From contig JAURKU010000026.1 in assembly GCA_030831605.1 (NCBI GenBank), positions 1 through 42,483 on the forward strand: 42,483 nt of DNA, read 5' to 3'. A program made the position numbers and the translations under genes. Numbering within the stretch: position 1 is the first letter of the stretch; each line of letters opens with the position of its first letter. Positions 8,644 through 18,388 of this stretch are shown here, piece by piece. The DNA is from Rhodoluna sp. Its GTDB lineage: Bacteria; Actinomycetota; Actinomycetes; Actinomycetales; Microbacteriaceae. The notes under the pieces are model-generated. The model did no database searches. It had not been told where the DNA came from and saw nothing but the letters and a program-made list of their open reading frames with translations.

Positions 8644-9984
8644 ATGACGGCGGTTCAGTTTCAACTTGAACAACCCGAATTAGAGTTCACCGCATCGGGA
8701 GGCAGTACGGTTCGCCGTACTGTCTTACCGTGCGGTGTTCGCGTTTTAACTGAAGTAATGCCGGCGGCTCAGTCGGCCTCAGTTTCTTTCTCGGTGGCAG
8801 TCGGGTCAAGAGATGAAAACAGCGGTCACTACGGCTCAACACATTTCTTGGAGCATCTTTTATTCAAGGGCACTAAAACTAGAACGGCGTTGGATATAGC
8901 AGTTGCCTTCGATTCGGTCGGCGGCGCTTCAAATGCCATGACTGGAAAAGAACACACGAGCTATTACGCAAGGGTTCAAGATAAAGCTGTGCCAGTAGCA
9001 GTTGAAGTAATTGCCGACATGCTTACCTCTTCGGTAATTGATCCAACGGAGTTTGAGAACGAGCGAACCGTCATTCTCGAAGAACTAGCTATGAACGATG
9101 ATGACCCGCAGGATGTGGCGCACGAAGAGTTTTTCGCAGCGGTGCTAAATGGCCATGCTTTAGGCAGGCCAATCGGTGGGACAAAACAGACCATTACAGC
9201 CGTTTCTAGAGATGCAGTTTGGGATCATTATCAAGCAAATTATCGACCACAGGATTTGGTGATTGCCGCCGCCGGTGGAATTGACCACGGCCAGTTGGTT
9301 ACTTTAGTTGAACAAAATTTGGAACGGGCTGGTTGGGAACTGTCGAAGCCGGCAACACCTAGGCCTTGGCGAGAAAAACAACTAAACCCGACCGATGCTC
9401 CGGCGACAGTTCAGGTGATTACTAGGCCAATTGCCCAGGCAAATATCCTTTTTGGTAATCCTGGTGTGGTGGCATCGGATGAGCGCAGATACGCTATGGC
9501 AATTTTGAATACCGTTTTAGGTGGCGGTATGTCATCAAGGCTGTTCCAGGAGATTCGTGAAAAGCGCGGCTTGGCCTATTCCGTTTACTCTTTCAATCAG
9601 GGCTACAGCGACGGAGCTGTGTTTGGTCTTTACGCCGGGTGCTCTCCAGCCAAGGCTAAGGAAGTGACCAAACTCATGCTCGATGAACTAGAAAAAGTGG
9701 CTAACGAGGGGATCACTCTAGCGGAGCTGGATCTAGCTAAAGGAAATATCTCTGGTGGTTTAGCACTCAAGTTTGAAAGCACCCAAGCTCGGATGTCGAG
9801 GCTAAGTTCAGCCGAACTTACCGACGGATTGTTTATCGACCTAGATCAATCGCTTACCAAATTCAATGCAGTTGAACTCCAGGATGTGCAGCAAATTGCT
9901 CAGCAGATGTTCCAAGCCAAAAGGTCTTTTGTTGCGGTTGGCGATATTTCTAAAAATCTCTTCGACGAGTTTTATCAAGGGTAG
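8644..9984 (+). CDS. M16 (pitrilysin/insulinase-type) zinc peptidase
   Basis: A 446-residue metallopeptidase-like protein with the inverted zinc motif HFLEH (His67, Glu70, His71) and a downstream Glu (146/147) about 75 residues later as third ligand, so the active site is intact. The C-terminal M16 half contains the RGLAYSVYSF segment near residues 310-320. It resembles bacterial processing-peptidase proteins encoded directly behind pnp in many actinobacteria and firmicutes. Substrates are not known. The ATG lies 3 bases after the pnp stop, so expression is likely coupled to pnp. Confidence 0.93.
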   Translation: MTAVQFQLEQPELEFTASGGSTVRRTVLPCGVRVLTEVMPAAQSASVSFSVAVGSRDENSGHYGSTHFLEHLLFKGTKTRTALDIAVAFDSVGGASNAMTGKEHTSYYARVQDKAVPVAVEVIADMLTSSVIDPTEFENERTVILEELAMNDDDPQDVAHEEFFAAVLNGHALGRPIGGTKQTITAVSRDAVWDHYQANYRPQDLVIAAAGGIDHGQLVTLVEQNLERAGWELSKPATPRPWREKQLNPTDAPATVQVITRPIAQANILFGNPGVVASDERRYAMAILNTVLGGGMSSRLFQEIREKRGLAYSVYSFNQGYSDGAVFGLYAGCSPAKAKEVTKLMLDELEKVANEGITLAELDLAKGNISGGLALKFESTQARMSRLSSAELTDGLFIDLDQSLTKFNAVELQDVQQIAQQMFQAKRSFVAVGDISKNLFDEFYQG

Positions 9985-9990
9985 TAGGTT
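9985..9990 (+). promoter_or_regulatory. Candidate leaderless -10 element for dapB
   Basis: TAGGTT lies 6 bases before the dapB ATG, directly after the TAG stop of the peptidase gene, with a possible -35 TTCGAC at 9961-9966 (18-base spacer). No Shine-Dalgarno sequence is present. Confidence 0.5.
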
Positions 9991-9996
9991 TTATTC

Positions 9997-10704
9997 ATGA
10001 CAATTAAGGTTTCCGTTGTTGGTGCTACCGGCCGAATGGGCAAATTAGCAGTTGAACTAATTGAAAATGCATCCGATTTAGAGCTTTATTCAGCAATAGA
10101 TTCCAAGATTTTATTAGAGCAAGCATTAGGTGCAGACGTTATCTTTGAGGCAACGAAACTGGAGGTCAGCAAACAGGTTGTCGAATTTGCCCTGGCAAAT
10201 TCAATCAACATCGTGGTTGCTACTAGCGGTTGGGCCAAATCTGATTTAGTGAGCCTGAATCCAACTGACAGCGCCGTGGTGATTGTCCCCAATTTTTCAG
10301 TTGGCTCAGTTCTAGGTAGCCGTTTTGCCGCAGAAGCTGCCAAGTACTTTTCAACCATTGAAATAATCGAAACTCACCATGCTGGCAAAATCGACTCTCC
10401 TTCTGGAACTGCAATCAGAACAGCCGAGATGATAGAAGCAAATAGGCCAAATCCAGCTGAAGTTCAAGGTGCCGGTCAAAAAGCGCGCGGTGAAATCATT
10501 GCCGGGGTGCCAATTCACAGTCTGAGAGTGGATGGGGTTTCCGCTAAACAAGAAGTTGTCCTCGGCGGCAATCAGGAAACATTAGTCATTAGCCACCAGG
10601 CAAATTCGGTGCAGGCATATTCAGCAGGAATGCTAGCAAGCATCCGTTTTGCCATTAATACCAAAGGTTTAGTTGTTGGTCTAGATCAGGTTTTAGGTAT
10701 CTAG
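9997..10704 (+). CDS. dapB: 4-hydroxy-tetrahydrodipicolinate reductase
   Basis: Second committed enzyme of diaminopimelate/lysine synthesis; reduces the DapA product using NAD(P)H. The 235-residue protein begins with a Rossmann motif VGATGRMG (residues 8-15) and has the catalytic/substrate signature HHAGKIDSPSGTA (127-139, His127/His128, Lys131). It is slightly shorter than enteric DapB, as in related actinobacteria. The start lacks a ribosome-binding site and sits 6 bases after TAGGTT, so it is probably leaderless. The next gene starts immediately after its stop. dapA and dapF of the same pathway are elsewhere in the window. Confidence 0.97.
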   Translation: MTIKVSVVGATGRMGKLAVELIENASDLELYSAIDSKILLEQALGADVIFEATKLEVSKQVVEFALANSINIVVATSGWAKSDLVSLNPTDSAVVIVPNFSVGSVLGSRFAAEAAKYFSTIEIIETHHAGKIDSPSGTAIRTAEMIEANRPNPAEVQGAGQKARGEIIAGVPIHSLRVDGVSAKQEVVLGGNQETLVISHQANSVQAYSAGMLASIRFAINTKGLVVGLDQVLGI

Positions 10705-11145
10705 ATGACCGGAGCAAAACTCGGTGCTGTTGTCATGTCTGCACTAGTGGTGCTCTATTTGGCTTTGATGGGCCAGCAAGGCTACTACTTTCTGATTCAG
10801 GACAACCTGATCCCAAAGACAATGGGCTTGTTCATTCTGATTCTTCCGCTGTTCGGGTTCTGTGGAATCTTTAGGGAATTACGCTTTGGGCTAGCCATTG
10901 AAAAACTTGGCCGACAGCTTGAATCCGAGGATGCTTGGCCAAGATTCAAGTTTGGTTTTCTGCCATCAGGTCGAGCAAACAAAGCAGAGGCCCTGCAAGA
11001 ATTTCCTGAATACCAGCAAATGGCAGAATCGGATCCAGAAAATTGGCGAAGCTGGTTTGCCCTCGGGTTGATTTATGATGCCTGCGGTAATCGGAAACTC
11101 GCCAGAAAGGCGATGCGTAAAGCCATCGCCCTAAACCAAAGGTAG
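10705..11145 (+). CDS. Membrane-anchored TPR-like protein, function unknown
   Basis: A 146-residue protein with two N-terminal hydrophobic helices (about residues 6-25 and 39-56) and a soluble C-terminal part. The last ~40 residues (NWRSWFALGLIYDACGNRKLARKAMRKAIAL) look like a single tetratricopeptide-type helix pair, suggesting a protein-binding role. It begins with ATG directly after the dapB TAG stop, so it is coupled to dapB. Similar proteins follow dapB in other actinobacteria. Function is not known. Confidence 0.8.
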   Translation: MTGAKLGAVVMSALVVLYLALMGQQGYYFLIQDNLIPKTMGLFILILPLFGFCGIFRELRFGLAIEKLGRQLESEDAWPRFKFGFLPSGRANKAEALQEFPEYQQMAESDPENWRSWFALGLIYDACGNRKLARKAMRKAIALNQR

Positions 11146-11148
11146 GCT
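11143..11148 (+). promoter_or_regulatory. Candidate leaderless -10 element for thyX
   Basis: TAGGCT, whose first three bases are the stop codon of the upstream gene, ends 7 bases before the thyX GTG. No Shine-Dalgarno sequence is seen. Confidence 0.5.
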
Positions 11149-11155
11149 TTAGAGC

Positions 11156-11890
11156 GTGTCAGAGATAATTTTTAGAAGTGATGTAACAGTCGAATTGGTT
11201 AGAGCTTCAGCCTCAGATAGCGACGTGCTGTTTGCTGCCAGAGTATCAACCCAAGGCGAGCAAACCCTAGAGAACGCAGCTGCAAAAGTAGATGCCAGCG
11301 AGGATGAGAAGCGTAGCCGGGGATTAATCAACTACCTTATGCGTGACCGCCACGGTTCACCATTTGAACACAACTCGATGACTTTCTACGTTCAAGCACC
11401 GATTTTTGTATTCCGTGAATTTATGCGCCATCGTATCGCTTCATATAACGAGGAATCGGGTCGTTACCGCGAACTGAACCCCGTCTTTTATATTCCAGGT
11501 GCCGATCGAAACCTAATTCAGGTCGGTAAAACTGGGCACTACGAATTCCTACCCGGTACCGCAGAGCAGATAGCTCTGGTTCAACAGGAGTCAAGAACTG
11601 TATCAACGCAGGCTTACGAGTCTTATAAGCGAATGCTTGAAGCGGGTATTGCAAGAGAAGTTGCCCGTATTGTCCTGCCGCTGAATATCTACTCTTCGAT
11701 GTATGTGACTATGAATTCACGTGCCTTGATGAACTTCTTGAGTTTACGTACCAAGCGTGAGGGAACTCATTTTCCTTCCTTCCCACAGCGCGAGATTGAG
11801 ATGTGTGCTGAAAAGATGGAAGACTTCTGGGCCGAGCTCATGCCTTATACCTATCAAGCATTCAATGAGAACGGCCGTGTTGCTCCGTAG
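11156..11890 (+). CDS. thyX: FAD-dependent thymidylate synthase
   Basis: Makes dTMP from dUMP using methylenetetrahydrofolate and FAD/NADPH. The 244-residue protein carries the ThyX signature RHRIASYNEESGRY (residues 91-104), with further conserved segments RGLINYLMRDRHGSPFEH (55-72) and RIVLPLNIYSSMY in the C-terminal half. The start is GTG 10 bases after the upstream stop, with TAGGCT at leaderless spacing. Position between the dapB-TPR pair and dapA is the usual actinobacterial order. Confidence 0.98.
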   Translation: MSEIIFRSDVTVELVRASASDSDVLFAARVSTQGEQTLENAAAKVDASEDEKRSRGLINYLMRDRHGSPFEHNSMTFYVQAPIFVFREFMRHRIASYNEESGRYRELNPVFYIPGADRNLIQVGKTGHYEFLPGTAEQIALVQQESRTVSTQAYESYKRMLEAGIAREVARIVLPLNIYSSMYVTMNSRALMNFLSLRTKREGTHFPSFPQREIEMCAEKMEDFWAELMPYTYQAFNENGRVAP

Positions 11891-11898
11891 CCTGGTTT

Positions 11899-11926
11899 TT
11901 GGCAAATTCGAGCAGAGCACTAATCT
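11899..11926 (+). promoter_or_regulatory. dapA promoter, leaderless spacing
   Basis: TTGGCA (11899-11904), 16-base spacer, TAATCT (11921-11926), then 6 bases to the dapA ATG. This is the best -35/-10 pair among the leaderless candidates. Confidence 0.6.
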
Positions 11927-11932
11927 TTACCT

Positions 11933-12913
11933 ATGTCGCAAATACAAAAGGATCTCTTCGGCCAGGTACTAGTTGCCTTGGTTACTCCGATGACGCCAGA
12001 TGGTGAAGTGGACTGGCCGGCAACCGAAAAGCACCTTGATTACATAATCTCCAACGGAGCCGATGGGGTAGTGGTAACCGGAACCACAGGAGAAACCAGC
12101 ACACTAACCGATGCCGAGAAGCTTCAGTTGGTCAAAGTTGGAAAGTCTGTTTCTTCAGGGCGAGCCAAGATTATTACCGGTGGTGGCTCTAATGAAACCG
12201 CCCATGCCATTCAGCTTTATCAAGAAAGCGAAAAAGCCGGTGCCGACGGAGTGATGATTGTCACCCCTTATTACAACAAACCAACTCAGGCGGGTGTGCT
12301 TACTCACTTTAGGCTAATTGCCGATGCGACTGACCTGCCAGTTATCCTCTACGACATCCCGGGTCGTACGGGCATCCCAATTGCTTTTGAAACAATTCTG
12401 CGAGCTGCAAAGCACCCAAATATTGTTGCCGTCAAAGATGCTAAGGGCGACTTTGCGCAAGCTTCTAGGGTTTTAAACGAAACCGACCTGCTCTATTTCT
12501 CAGGTGATGACAGCAACATCTTGCCGCATCTATCTATTGGCGCTACTGGGCTGATTGGGGTGACTGCAAATATTGCGCCGCTTGCATATCGTGAATTAGT
12601 CGATGCAACTAATAAGAATGATTACGATCAGGCACTTATTGTTCACAATCAACTAGAACCTTTGGTTCGGGCCGCGATGACCCACGTACCAGGAACAGTT
12701 GCAGCGAAATACATTTTGCACGGGTTAGGTCTAATCGATTCTCCGCGTGTTCGCTTGCCTCTAGTCGGACCAGAAGAAGCCGAGGCCGCTCGAATAGAAG
12801 CTGACATAGACAAAGTTGGAGTTGTGCCTGGGTTAAACTTCAGTAACTTCCGACCTGATCGTAATGCTGCCGCGGGAGGAGCATTACCGAAGGTGGCTGG
12901 CACCACCAGATAG
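11933..12913 (+). CDS. dapA: 4-hydroxy-tetrahydrodipicolinate synthase
   Basis: Class I aldolase condensing pyruvate with aspartate semialdehyde, the first committed step to diaminopimelate and lysine. The 326-residue protein shows the pyruvate-binding GTTGE (50-54), Tyr-containing TPYYNKPTQ (111-119), Tyr140 in ILYDIPGRTG, and Schiff-base Lys168 in AVKDAKG. A Gly/Ala-rich tail after residue 310 is commonly seen in actinobacterial DapA. Start ATG follows TAATCT by 6 bases (leaderless). RNase J follows after 7 bases, a conserved actinobacterial pair. Confidence 0.97.
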   Translation: MSQIQKDLFGQVLVALVTPMTPDGEVDWPATEKHLDYIISNGADGVVVTGTTGETSTLTDAEKLQLVKVGKSVSSGRAKIITGGGSNETAHAIQLYQESEKAGADGVMIVTPYYNKPTQAGVLTHFRLIADATDLPVILYDIPGRTGIPIAFETILRAAKHPNIVAVKDAKGDFAQASRVLNETDLLYFSGDDSNILPHLSIGATGLIGVTANIAPLAYRELVDATNKNDYDQALIVHNQLEPLVRAAMTHVPGTVAAKYILHGLGLIDSPRVRLPLVGPEEAEAARIEADIDKVGVVPGLNFSNFRPDRNAAAGGALPKVAGTTR

Positions 12914-12920
12914 GTGTTTT

Positions 12921-14597
12921 ATGTTTGAAACTCTTCCAGCACCACCAAAACTAAGAGCTGGAACGCTTCGAGTAATTCCGCTCGGCGGTTTAGGAGAAAT
13001 CGGTCGTAACATGACCGTGTTCGAAATCAACGGCAAAATCCTAATCGTTGACTGCGGTGTGCTTTTCCCTGAAGACCATCAACCAGGTGTTGATTTAATC
13101 TTGCCTGATCTGAATTATCTGAATAATCGATTGGATGACGTAGTTGGTCTAGTTCTTACCCACGGCCATGAAGACCACATCGGTGGTGTTCCATATCTTC
13201 TGCAAATGAGAGAGAACATTCCTATTTTTGGTTCAGAGTTGACTCTGGCTTTCTTAGATCCCAAACTCAAAGAACACCGTTTGCTCGGTCAGCAATATGT
13301 GGTTCGTGAGGGAGATAGTAAAAACCTTGACGAATTTGCACTGGAGTTTATAGCTGTAAATCACTCAATTCCTGACGCTTTAGCAGTAGTGATCAAAACT
13401 AAAGCTGGAACGGTTTTGCATACTGGTGATTTCAAAATGGATCAGCTTCCTCTTGATAACCGGTTAACCGATTTGAGGGCCTTCGCCAAACTCGGTGAAG
13501 AGGGGCTTGACCTGTTTCTGGTGGATTCAACCAACGCCGATGTGCCAGGTTTCACCCCGCTGGAAAAAGACATCGGGCCGGTTATCGATGAGGTTATTGC
13601 TAGAACACCGAATAAGGTGGTGGTCGCTAGTTTCTCTTCGCATGTGCATAGAGTTCAGCAGGTGCTCAATGCCGCTGCGGCGCATGGCCGTAAAGTAGCT
13701 CTGGTTGGGCGTTCAATGATTCGCAATATGCAGATCGCCGAGGATCTTGGCTATTTGAAAGCACCGGAAGGCATCTTTATTGAGTTAAAGGATGCCGCCA
13801 GCATTCCACCAGCAGAGATTGTTTACATGTGCACTGGGTCACAGGGTGAACCAATGGCAGTTCTTTCGAAGATGGCAAATGAAGCTCACGACATCTCTGT
13901 CGGTGAAGGCGACACTGTGATTCTGGCTTCCTCGCTTATTCCGGGTAATGAGAATGCAGTTTATCGGGTGATAGATCAGCTGACCAGGTTAAGGGCAAAT
14001 GTAGTGCACAAAGGAAATGCCAAAGTGCATGTTTCAGGTCACGCAGCTGCCGGAGAACTGCTCTATTGCTATAACTTGCTAAAACCTAGGAATGTGCTTC
14101 CAGTGCACGGTGAGTATCGTCATCTAATTGCCAATGGCCGGCTAGCTGAACAAACCGGTATCCCAGCTGAACGCATCTCAATTATTGAAGATGGCTGGGT
14201 AGTTGATTTGTCAGAAGGTAAAGCCGAAGTTGTCGGTCAAGTTGACTGCGGCATGCTTTATGTCGATGGCAAGACAGTTGGCAAGATCACCGAGGAAGAC
14301 CTTCAAGATCGAAGATTGCTATCCCAAGAAGGGTTTATCTCCATATTTGCTGTAATCGACCCCGACTCTGGACGGGTTGTGGTCGGGCCTGAGATTAGGG
14401 CAAAGGCCTACGCCGAGGACGATCACGTTTTTGATGATGTGAAACCACTTATTGAAATAGCTTTGGCGGAGGCCGCTAAAGAGGGAATTCGGGATACCTA
14501 TGCCATGCAGCAGGTAATTCGACGGACTATTGGCACCTGGGTAAATAAGAACCATCGCCGCCGGCCGGTAATTATTCCCGTTGTTATAAGCGGCTAG
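12921..14597 (+). CDS. rnj: Ribonuclease J
   Basis: Metallo-beta-lactamase-fold endo/5'-exoribonuclease for mRNA decay and rRNA maturation. The 558-residue protein has the zinc-site motif HGHEDHIGG (residues 81-89), the beta-CASP domain (roughly 200-440, with the STNADVPG and SFSSHVHRVQQ segments), HVSGHAAAGEL and PVHGEYRHL motifs, and the C-terminal RNase J domain. I start at ATG 12921; an in-frame extension back to 12864 would lie inside dapA without family support. It works together with PNPase encoded upstream. Confidence 0.96.
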   Translation: MFETLPAPPKLRAGTLRVIPLGGLGEIGRNMTVFEINGKILIVDCGVLFPEDHQPGVDLILPDLNYLNNRLDDVVGLVLTHGHEDHIGGVPYLLQMRENIPIFGSELTLAFLDPKLKEHRLLGQQYVVREGDSKNLDEFALEFIAVNHSIPDALAVVIKTKAGTVLHTGDFKMDQLPLDNRLTDLRAFAKLGEEGLDLFLVDSTNADVPGFTPLEKDIGPVIDEVIARTPNKVVVASFSSHVHRVQQVLNAAAAHGRKVALVGRSMIRNMQIAEDLGYLKAPEGIFIELKDAASIPPAEIVYMCTGSQGEPMAVLSKMANEAHDISVGEGDTVILASSLIPGNENAVYRVIDQLTRLRANVVHKGNAKVHVSGHAAAGELLYCYNLLKPRNVLPVHGEYRHLIANGRLAEQTGIPAERISIIEDGWVVDLSEGKAEVVGQVDCGMLYVDGKTVGKITEEDLQDRRLLSQEGFISIFAVIDPDSGRVVVGPEIRAKAYAEDDHVFDDVKPLIEIALAEAAKEGIRDTYAMQQVIRRTIGTWVNKNHRRRPVIIPVVISG

Positions 14598-14645
14598 CGA
14601 AACCCTTTTCCGCCGTGCCTGACCTGTATTGACGGGGGACGCTGT

Positions 14646-14651
14646 TATTTT
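14646..14651 (+). promoter_or_regulatory. Candidate leaderless -10 element for ftsK
   Basis: TATTTT ends 7 bases before the ATG at 14659; no -35 or ribosome-binding site is evident at the right distance. Confidence 0.35.
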
Positions 14652-14658
14652 TGGATGG

Positions 14659-17250
14659 ATGGCATCACGCAAGAACGTTTCTAAAAAAGCCCCCGCTTCT
14701 AAAGCCGGCAGGGCCCCTGTTGCGCAAACCGAAGGTGGCCGTAACTGGCTTGTGCGGAGCATAGTTTGGGTCTACCTAAGTTCCGCCGCTACGGTCGGCT
14801 GGTTGGCAAGATCTTTGGCCTCGGAAAAGCTCGCCAAAGAGGACCGCAGGGATGGACCGCCGTTTGCATTGTTTCTTTTAGGAGTAATCGGCGCAGTAGT
14901 CGTTTGGTTCCTCAATGGAAATGACATCGCCAGGCTGATAAACAGCTATTCCGCAGGGCTTTTCTTTGGCCAACTCTCGCTTGCTCTACCAGTGGCGATG
15001 ATCCTTTTCTCGATGTATTTGATGCGCCATCCATCGACTGTCAAAGACAACTCCAGAGTTGGTTTTGGCTGGTTGCTTTTTCTCTTTAGCATCTCAGGCT
15101 TTTTCCATCTGGCCAGCTCACATCCACAACCTTCGGATGGAATTGAAGTTTTAGCGCAAGCAGGCGGGTTATTCGGTTGGCTAGTAACGGTGCTGTTTGT
15201 AAATAGCATTACTATTTGGGGTGCCGGTGCCGTACTTACGATACTTGCAATCGGTTCGATTTTGGTTGTGACAAAAACCGCTCCGCATAAAGTTATTTCT
15301 AGATTTCGTGAGCTTTATCACAAACTCTTTCCAGGTACTGAAAAGCAAGTGGAAGAAACTGAAGCAGACGAAATACCCGACGCTTTCGATGGCACTAAAG
15401 CACCTTGGTGGCGAAGAGTCAAATCATCCGATAAGAAGGCCTTTGACCAACCTGTGTCAGTGTCTTCAGACTCAACTAACCTGGACGACATTTTTGGAAC
15501 ACCACAGCCGAGCACTGAACCGATTGCCGAGATTGAGCCTGTAGTTGTTGAACCAATCGCACAGGCCACTGAGCCTATCGAAGTAATAGAGGAAGAAGTT
15601 GGCGATTTAGAGACACTTGCTCCAGTAGTGCCGGAGTCAAAGCCAAAACGACCTTATGTGCTGCCACCGGCTGCACTGTTATCGTCGGGGACTCCGCCTA
15701 AGGGGAAAACAGCTGCGAACGACTCTGTTGTCGAAGCCTTGAATTCAGTATTCAAAGAGTTTGGTGTTGAAGCAACCGTGAACGGTTTTTCTAGAGGGCC
15801 GACAGTTACCCGCTACGAAGTTGAAGTTCAGCCTGGCGTAAAAGTTGAGGCAGTTACTCGGCTGGCTGGAAATATCTCTTATGCTGTTGCCAGTAATGAA
15901 GTGCGGATACTTGCTCCTATTCCGGGTAAGTCGGCGATTGGTATAGAAATCCCAAACGTTGATCGTGAAATTGTTTCCCTCGGCGACGTCTTGCGATCCA
16001 CTGTTGCTCAGCAGAGTAAGCATCCTCTCACGATCGGTATTGGTAAGGATGTCGAGGGCGGTTTCGTGGTCGCCAATTTGGCCAAGATGCCACACCTCTT
16101 AGTTGCAGGTGCCACTGGTGCCGGAAAGTCATCTTTTGTGAACTCAATGATCGCATCGGTTTTGATGCGTTCCAAGCCCGCAGAAGTTCGTATGGTGCTA
16201 ATTGATCCAAAGCGTGTTGAGCTAGCTGCCTACGAAGGTGTTCCACATCTAATAACTCCTATCATTACCAATCCGAAAAAGGCTTCTGAAGCTTTGCAAT
16301 GGGTGGTAAAGGAAATGGATGCAAGGTATGACGATTTAGCATCCTTCGGCTTCAAGCACGTTGATGATTTCAACCGAGCACTTGTCGCCGGTGAACTCAA
16401 ACTTCCCGAAGGCTCAACCAGAAAGCTGCAGCCCTATCCGTATTTGATGGTGGTCGTCGATGAGTTAGCCGATCTGATGATTGTCGCACCGCGAGAAGTT
16501 GAAGACTCAATTGTAAGAATCACCCAGTTGGCTAGAGCTGCAGGTATCCACCTAGTCTTGGCCACTCAGCGTCCTTCGGTTGATGTTGTTACCGGATTGA
16601 TTAAGGCGAACGTACCATCGAGATTAGCCTTCTCAGTTTCCTCACTTACCGATTCTCGAGTTATCTTAGATCAACCTGGAGCTGAAAAACTGATTGGTCA
16701 AGGTGACGCATTGTTCTCACCGATGGGTACCAACAAGCCGATGCGAGTTCAAGGTGCTTGGATAGCTGAGTCCGAACTTCATTCGGTAGTTGCTCACGTA
16801 AAGGTTCAAATGCAGCCTGAGTATCGATCCGACGTCAATGAGGTCGCTTCCACTAGAGTCGTAGACGCCGACATCGGCGATGACCTAGAAGTACTATTGC
16901 AGGCAGCCGAATTAATTATTTCTTCACAGTTCGGTTCGACCTCAATGCTGCAGCGAAAGCTGCGCGTTGGTTTTGCCAAGGCAGGCCGCTTAATGGATTT
17001 GCTAGAGTCGAGAAACATCGTTGGCCCAAGCGAGGGGTCAAAAGCTCGCGAGGTGCTAGTCAGGCCGGAAGACCTAGCAGATGTCTTAGCTCAGCTCCGG
17101 GGTGAAAAATCAGCAAAGAGCGAACCAACCGCGACCGCTCCAATAGCCACATCTATGGCTGCTGGTGAATTTGAGGATTTCGTTCCAAGGGCTTCCCAGA
17201 GCGATGAAGACGACGATCCTGACGCTTGGTCGCTTACCGGCAGGGGCTAG
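14659..17250 (+). CDS. ftsK: DNA translocase FtsK/SpoIIIE
   Basis: Septum-anchored ATP-driven motor that moves chromosome ends and dimers out of the closing septum. From ATG 14659 the protein has 863 residues: 4-5 transmembrane helices (about 60-200), an acidic/Pro-rich linker (~235-330), the motor with Walker A GATGAGKS (484-491) and Walker [11 protein letters not shown] (Asp601), and a C-terminal winged-helix gamma domain (~750-810, [20 protein letters not shown]) that reads polar DNA motifs. An in-frame TTG at 14629 is an alternative start; the ATG is preferred because TATTTT stands 7 bases upstream. Confidence 0.95.
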   Translation: MASRKNVSKKAPASKAGRAPVAQTEGGRNWLVRSIVWVYLSSAATVGWLARSLASEKLAKEDRRDGPPFALFLLGVIGAVVVWFLNGNDIARLINSYSAGLFFGQLSLALPVAMILFSMYLMRHPSTVKDNSRVGFGWLLFLFSISGFFHLASSHPQPSDGIEVLAQAGGLFGWLVTVLFVNSITIWGAGAVLTILAIGSILVVTKTAPHKVISRFRELYHKLFPGTEKQVEETEADEIPDAFDGTKAPWWRRVKSSDKKAFDQPVSVSSDSTNLDDIFGTPQPSTEPIAEIEPVVVEPIAQATEPIEVIEEEVGDLETLAPVVPESKPKRPYVLPPAALLSSGTPPKGKTAANDSVVEALNSVFKEFGVEATVNGFSRGPTVTRYEVEVQPGVKVEAVTRLAGNISYAVASNEVRILAPIPGKSAIGIEIPNVDREIVSLGDVLRSTVAQQSKHPLTIGIGKDVEGGFVVANLAKMPHLLVAGATGAGKSSFVNSMIASVLMRSKPAEVRMVLIDPKRVELAAYEGVPHLITPIITNPKKASEALQWVVKEMDARYDDLASFGFKHVDDFNRALVAGELKLPEGSTRKLQPYPYLMVVVDELADLMIVAPREVEDSIVRITQLARAAGIHLVLATQRPSVDVVTGLIKANVPSRLAFSVSSLTDSRVILDQPGAEKLIGQGDALFSPMGTNKPMRVQGAWIAESELHSVVAHVKVQMQPEYRSDVNEVASTRVVDADIGDDLEVLLQAAELIISSQFGSTSMLQRKLRVGFAKAGRLMDLLESRNIVGPSEGSKAREVLVRPEDLADVLAQLRGEKSAKSEPTATAPIATSMAAGEFEDFVPRASQSDEDDDPDAWSLTGRG

Positions 17251-17253
17251 GCT
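17226..17253 (+). promoter_or_regulatory. Candidate pgsA promoter overlapping the ftsK stop
   Basis: TTGGTC (17226-17231), 16-base spacer, TAGGCT (17248-17253), then 6 bases to the GTG at 17260. The TAG of the -10 is the ftsK stop codon. Confidence 0.5.
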
Positions 17254-17259
17254 TAGTCT

Positions 17260-17790
17260 GTGAACTTAGCCAACCTAATCACCATCACCCGTATTGCTAT
17301 TGCACCAATTTATCTATTTGCTCTTTCCCGTTTTTACGAGCCTGGTCAGAACATCGGCTGGGCACTTCTTGCCGGTTTCGTGCTTTTAGCAGCTACCGAT
17401 GGGATTGATGGGGCAGTGGCTAGGAAACAGGGAACCGTTACCAAACTAGGAAAACTTCTAGACCCTGTTGCCGATAAAATTCTGCTAGGTGGTTCTTTCG
17501 TAGTTTTATCATTGCTCGAGGTTATGCCTTGGTGGGCGACAATCGCCATTTTGGTGAGAGAAGTTGCTATCACCATTTATCGATTGATTGTCATCAGAGA
17601 TCGAGTGATTCCCGCATCCTCGAGTGGTAAGTCAAAGACAATCATGCAATGTATTGCCATTGGTTGGTTGATCTCGCCGCTGAATGTTTGGTGGAGAAAT
17701 GATGTTTTTGACATGGGTTATGGGTTAATCTATGGGGCTGTATTTCTAACCTGGTGGTCAGCATTCAAATACATTCAGGAGTCAAGGTGA
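17260..17790 (+). CDS. pgsA: CDP-diacylglycerol-glycerol-3-phosphate 3-phosphatidyltransferase
   Basis: Makes phosphatidylglycerophosphate, the precursor of phosphatidylglycerol and cardiolipin. The 176-residue membrane protein has the CDP-alcohol phosphotransferase motif DGIDGAVAR...G...DPVAD (about residues 47-70), and about five hydrophobic helices. GTG start 9 bases after the ftsK stop, with a TAGGCT at leaderless spacing. Its stop overlaps the cinA start (GTGA). A closely related CDP-alcohol phosphotransferase is the alternative reading, but size and position next to cinA favour PgsA. Confidence 0.93.
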   Translation: MNLANLITITRIAIAPIYLFALSRFYEPGQNIGWALLAGFVLLAATDGIDGAVARKQGTVTKLGKLLDPVADKILLGGSFVVLSLLEVMPWWATIAILVREVAITIYRLIVIRDRVIPASSSGKSKTIMQCIAIGWLISPLNVWWRNDVFDMGYGLIYGAVFLTWWSAFKYIQESR

Positions 17791-18284
17791 AACCAGAAGA
17801 GGTTATTGCCGCTCTGAAAAAAAAGGGTCTGAAACTTGCGATTGCCGAGTCACTAACTGGAGGGTTGCTTTGCAGCGAGTTGGTTTCCGTTCCTGGCGCA
17901 TCGAAAGTTGTTCTTGGTTCAATAGTTGCCTATCAATCAGGTTTAAAAGCTTCAGCTTTAGGGGTGAGCACTGAACTATTGGAGCGGGTAGGCGCAGTTG
18001 ACCCTGAGGTTGCGCTAAAAATGGCAGCGGGTGTGCGCTCCAGGTTGGCCCTGCAACTGATGTTGGCAACCGACCAGGTCATAGGCGTTAGCACTACCGG
18101 TGTAGCGGGACCAGATGCTCAGGATGGAAAACCAGTTGGTTTGGTTTACATAGCTATATCCGGGGCTATGGGCGATCGGGTCTGGGAAGAGTCCATTTCA
18201 GGCGACAGGCAGGCGATTAGAGTGAAGTCTGTTGAGCAAGTTTTTGCTAAAATTGGGGAATACTTAGCCCCAAAAGCCAGTTAA
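17787..18284 (+). CDS. CinA C-terminal domain protein, nicotinamide-nucleotide amidase
   Basis: A 165-residue single-domain member of the CinA C-terminal (PncC) family, which deamidates nicotinamide mononucleotide in pyridine nucleotide recycling. Visible motifs are AESLTGGLLCSELVSVPGASKV (here split as AESLTGGLLC and VPGASKV), GSIVAYQSGLK, and STTGVAGPDAQDGKPVGLVYIA. There is no N-terminal MoaB-like domain. I start at GTG 17787 because AGGAGT lies 6-7 bases upstream and the start forms a GTGA overlap with pgsA. A longer frame from 17754 would sit inside pgsA without support. Confidence 0.93.
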   Translation: MKPEEVIAALKKKGLKLAIAESLTGGLLCSELVSVPGASKVVLGSIVAYQSGLKASALGVSTELLERVGAVDPEVALKMAAGVRSRLALQLMLATDQVIGVSTTGVAGPDAQDGKPVGLVYIAISGAMGDRVWEESISGDRQAIRVKSVEQVFAKIGEYLAPKAS

Positions 18285-18388
18285 GGGTAAGTGTAGGCAC
18301 TAGTAAATTCCAAGGTAACTTTCAGCAATCTAGGCTATAAAAGTCACTAGGAACAGGTAAGTTATCTTTACGGAAAACTAGTTCCGCT

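Noticed and set aside
12864-12920. RNase J frame extended back into dapA
   Set aside because: The added residues overlap the dapA tail and lack family similarity; ATG 12921 gives the usual length.
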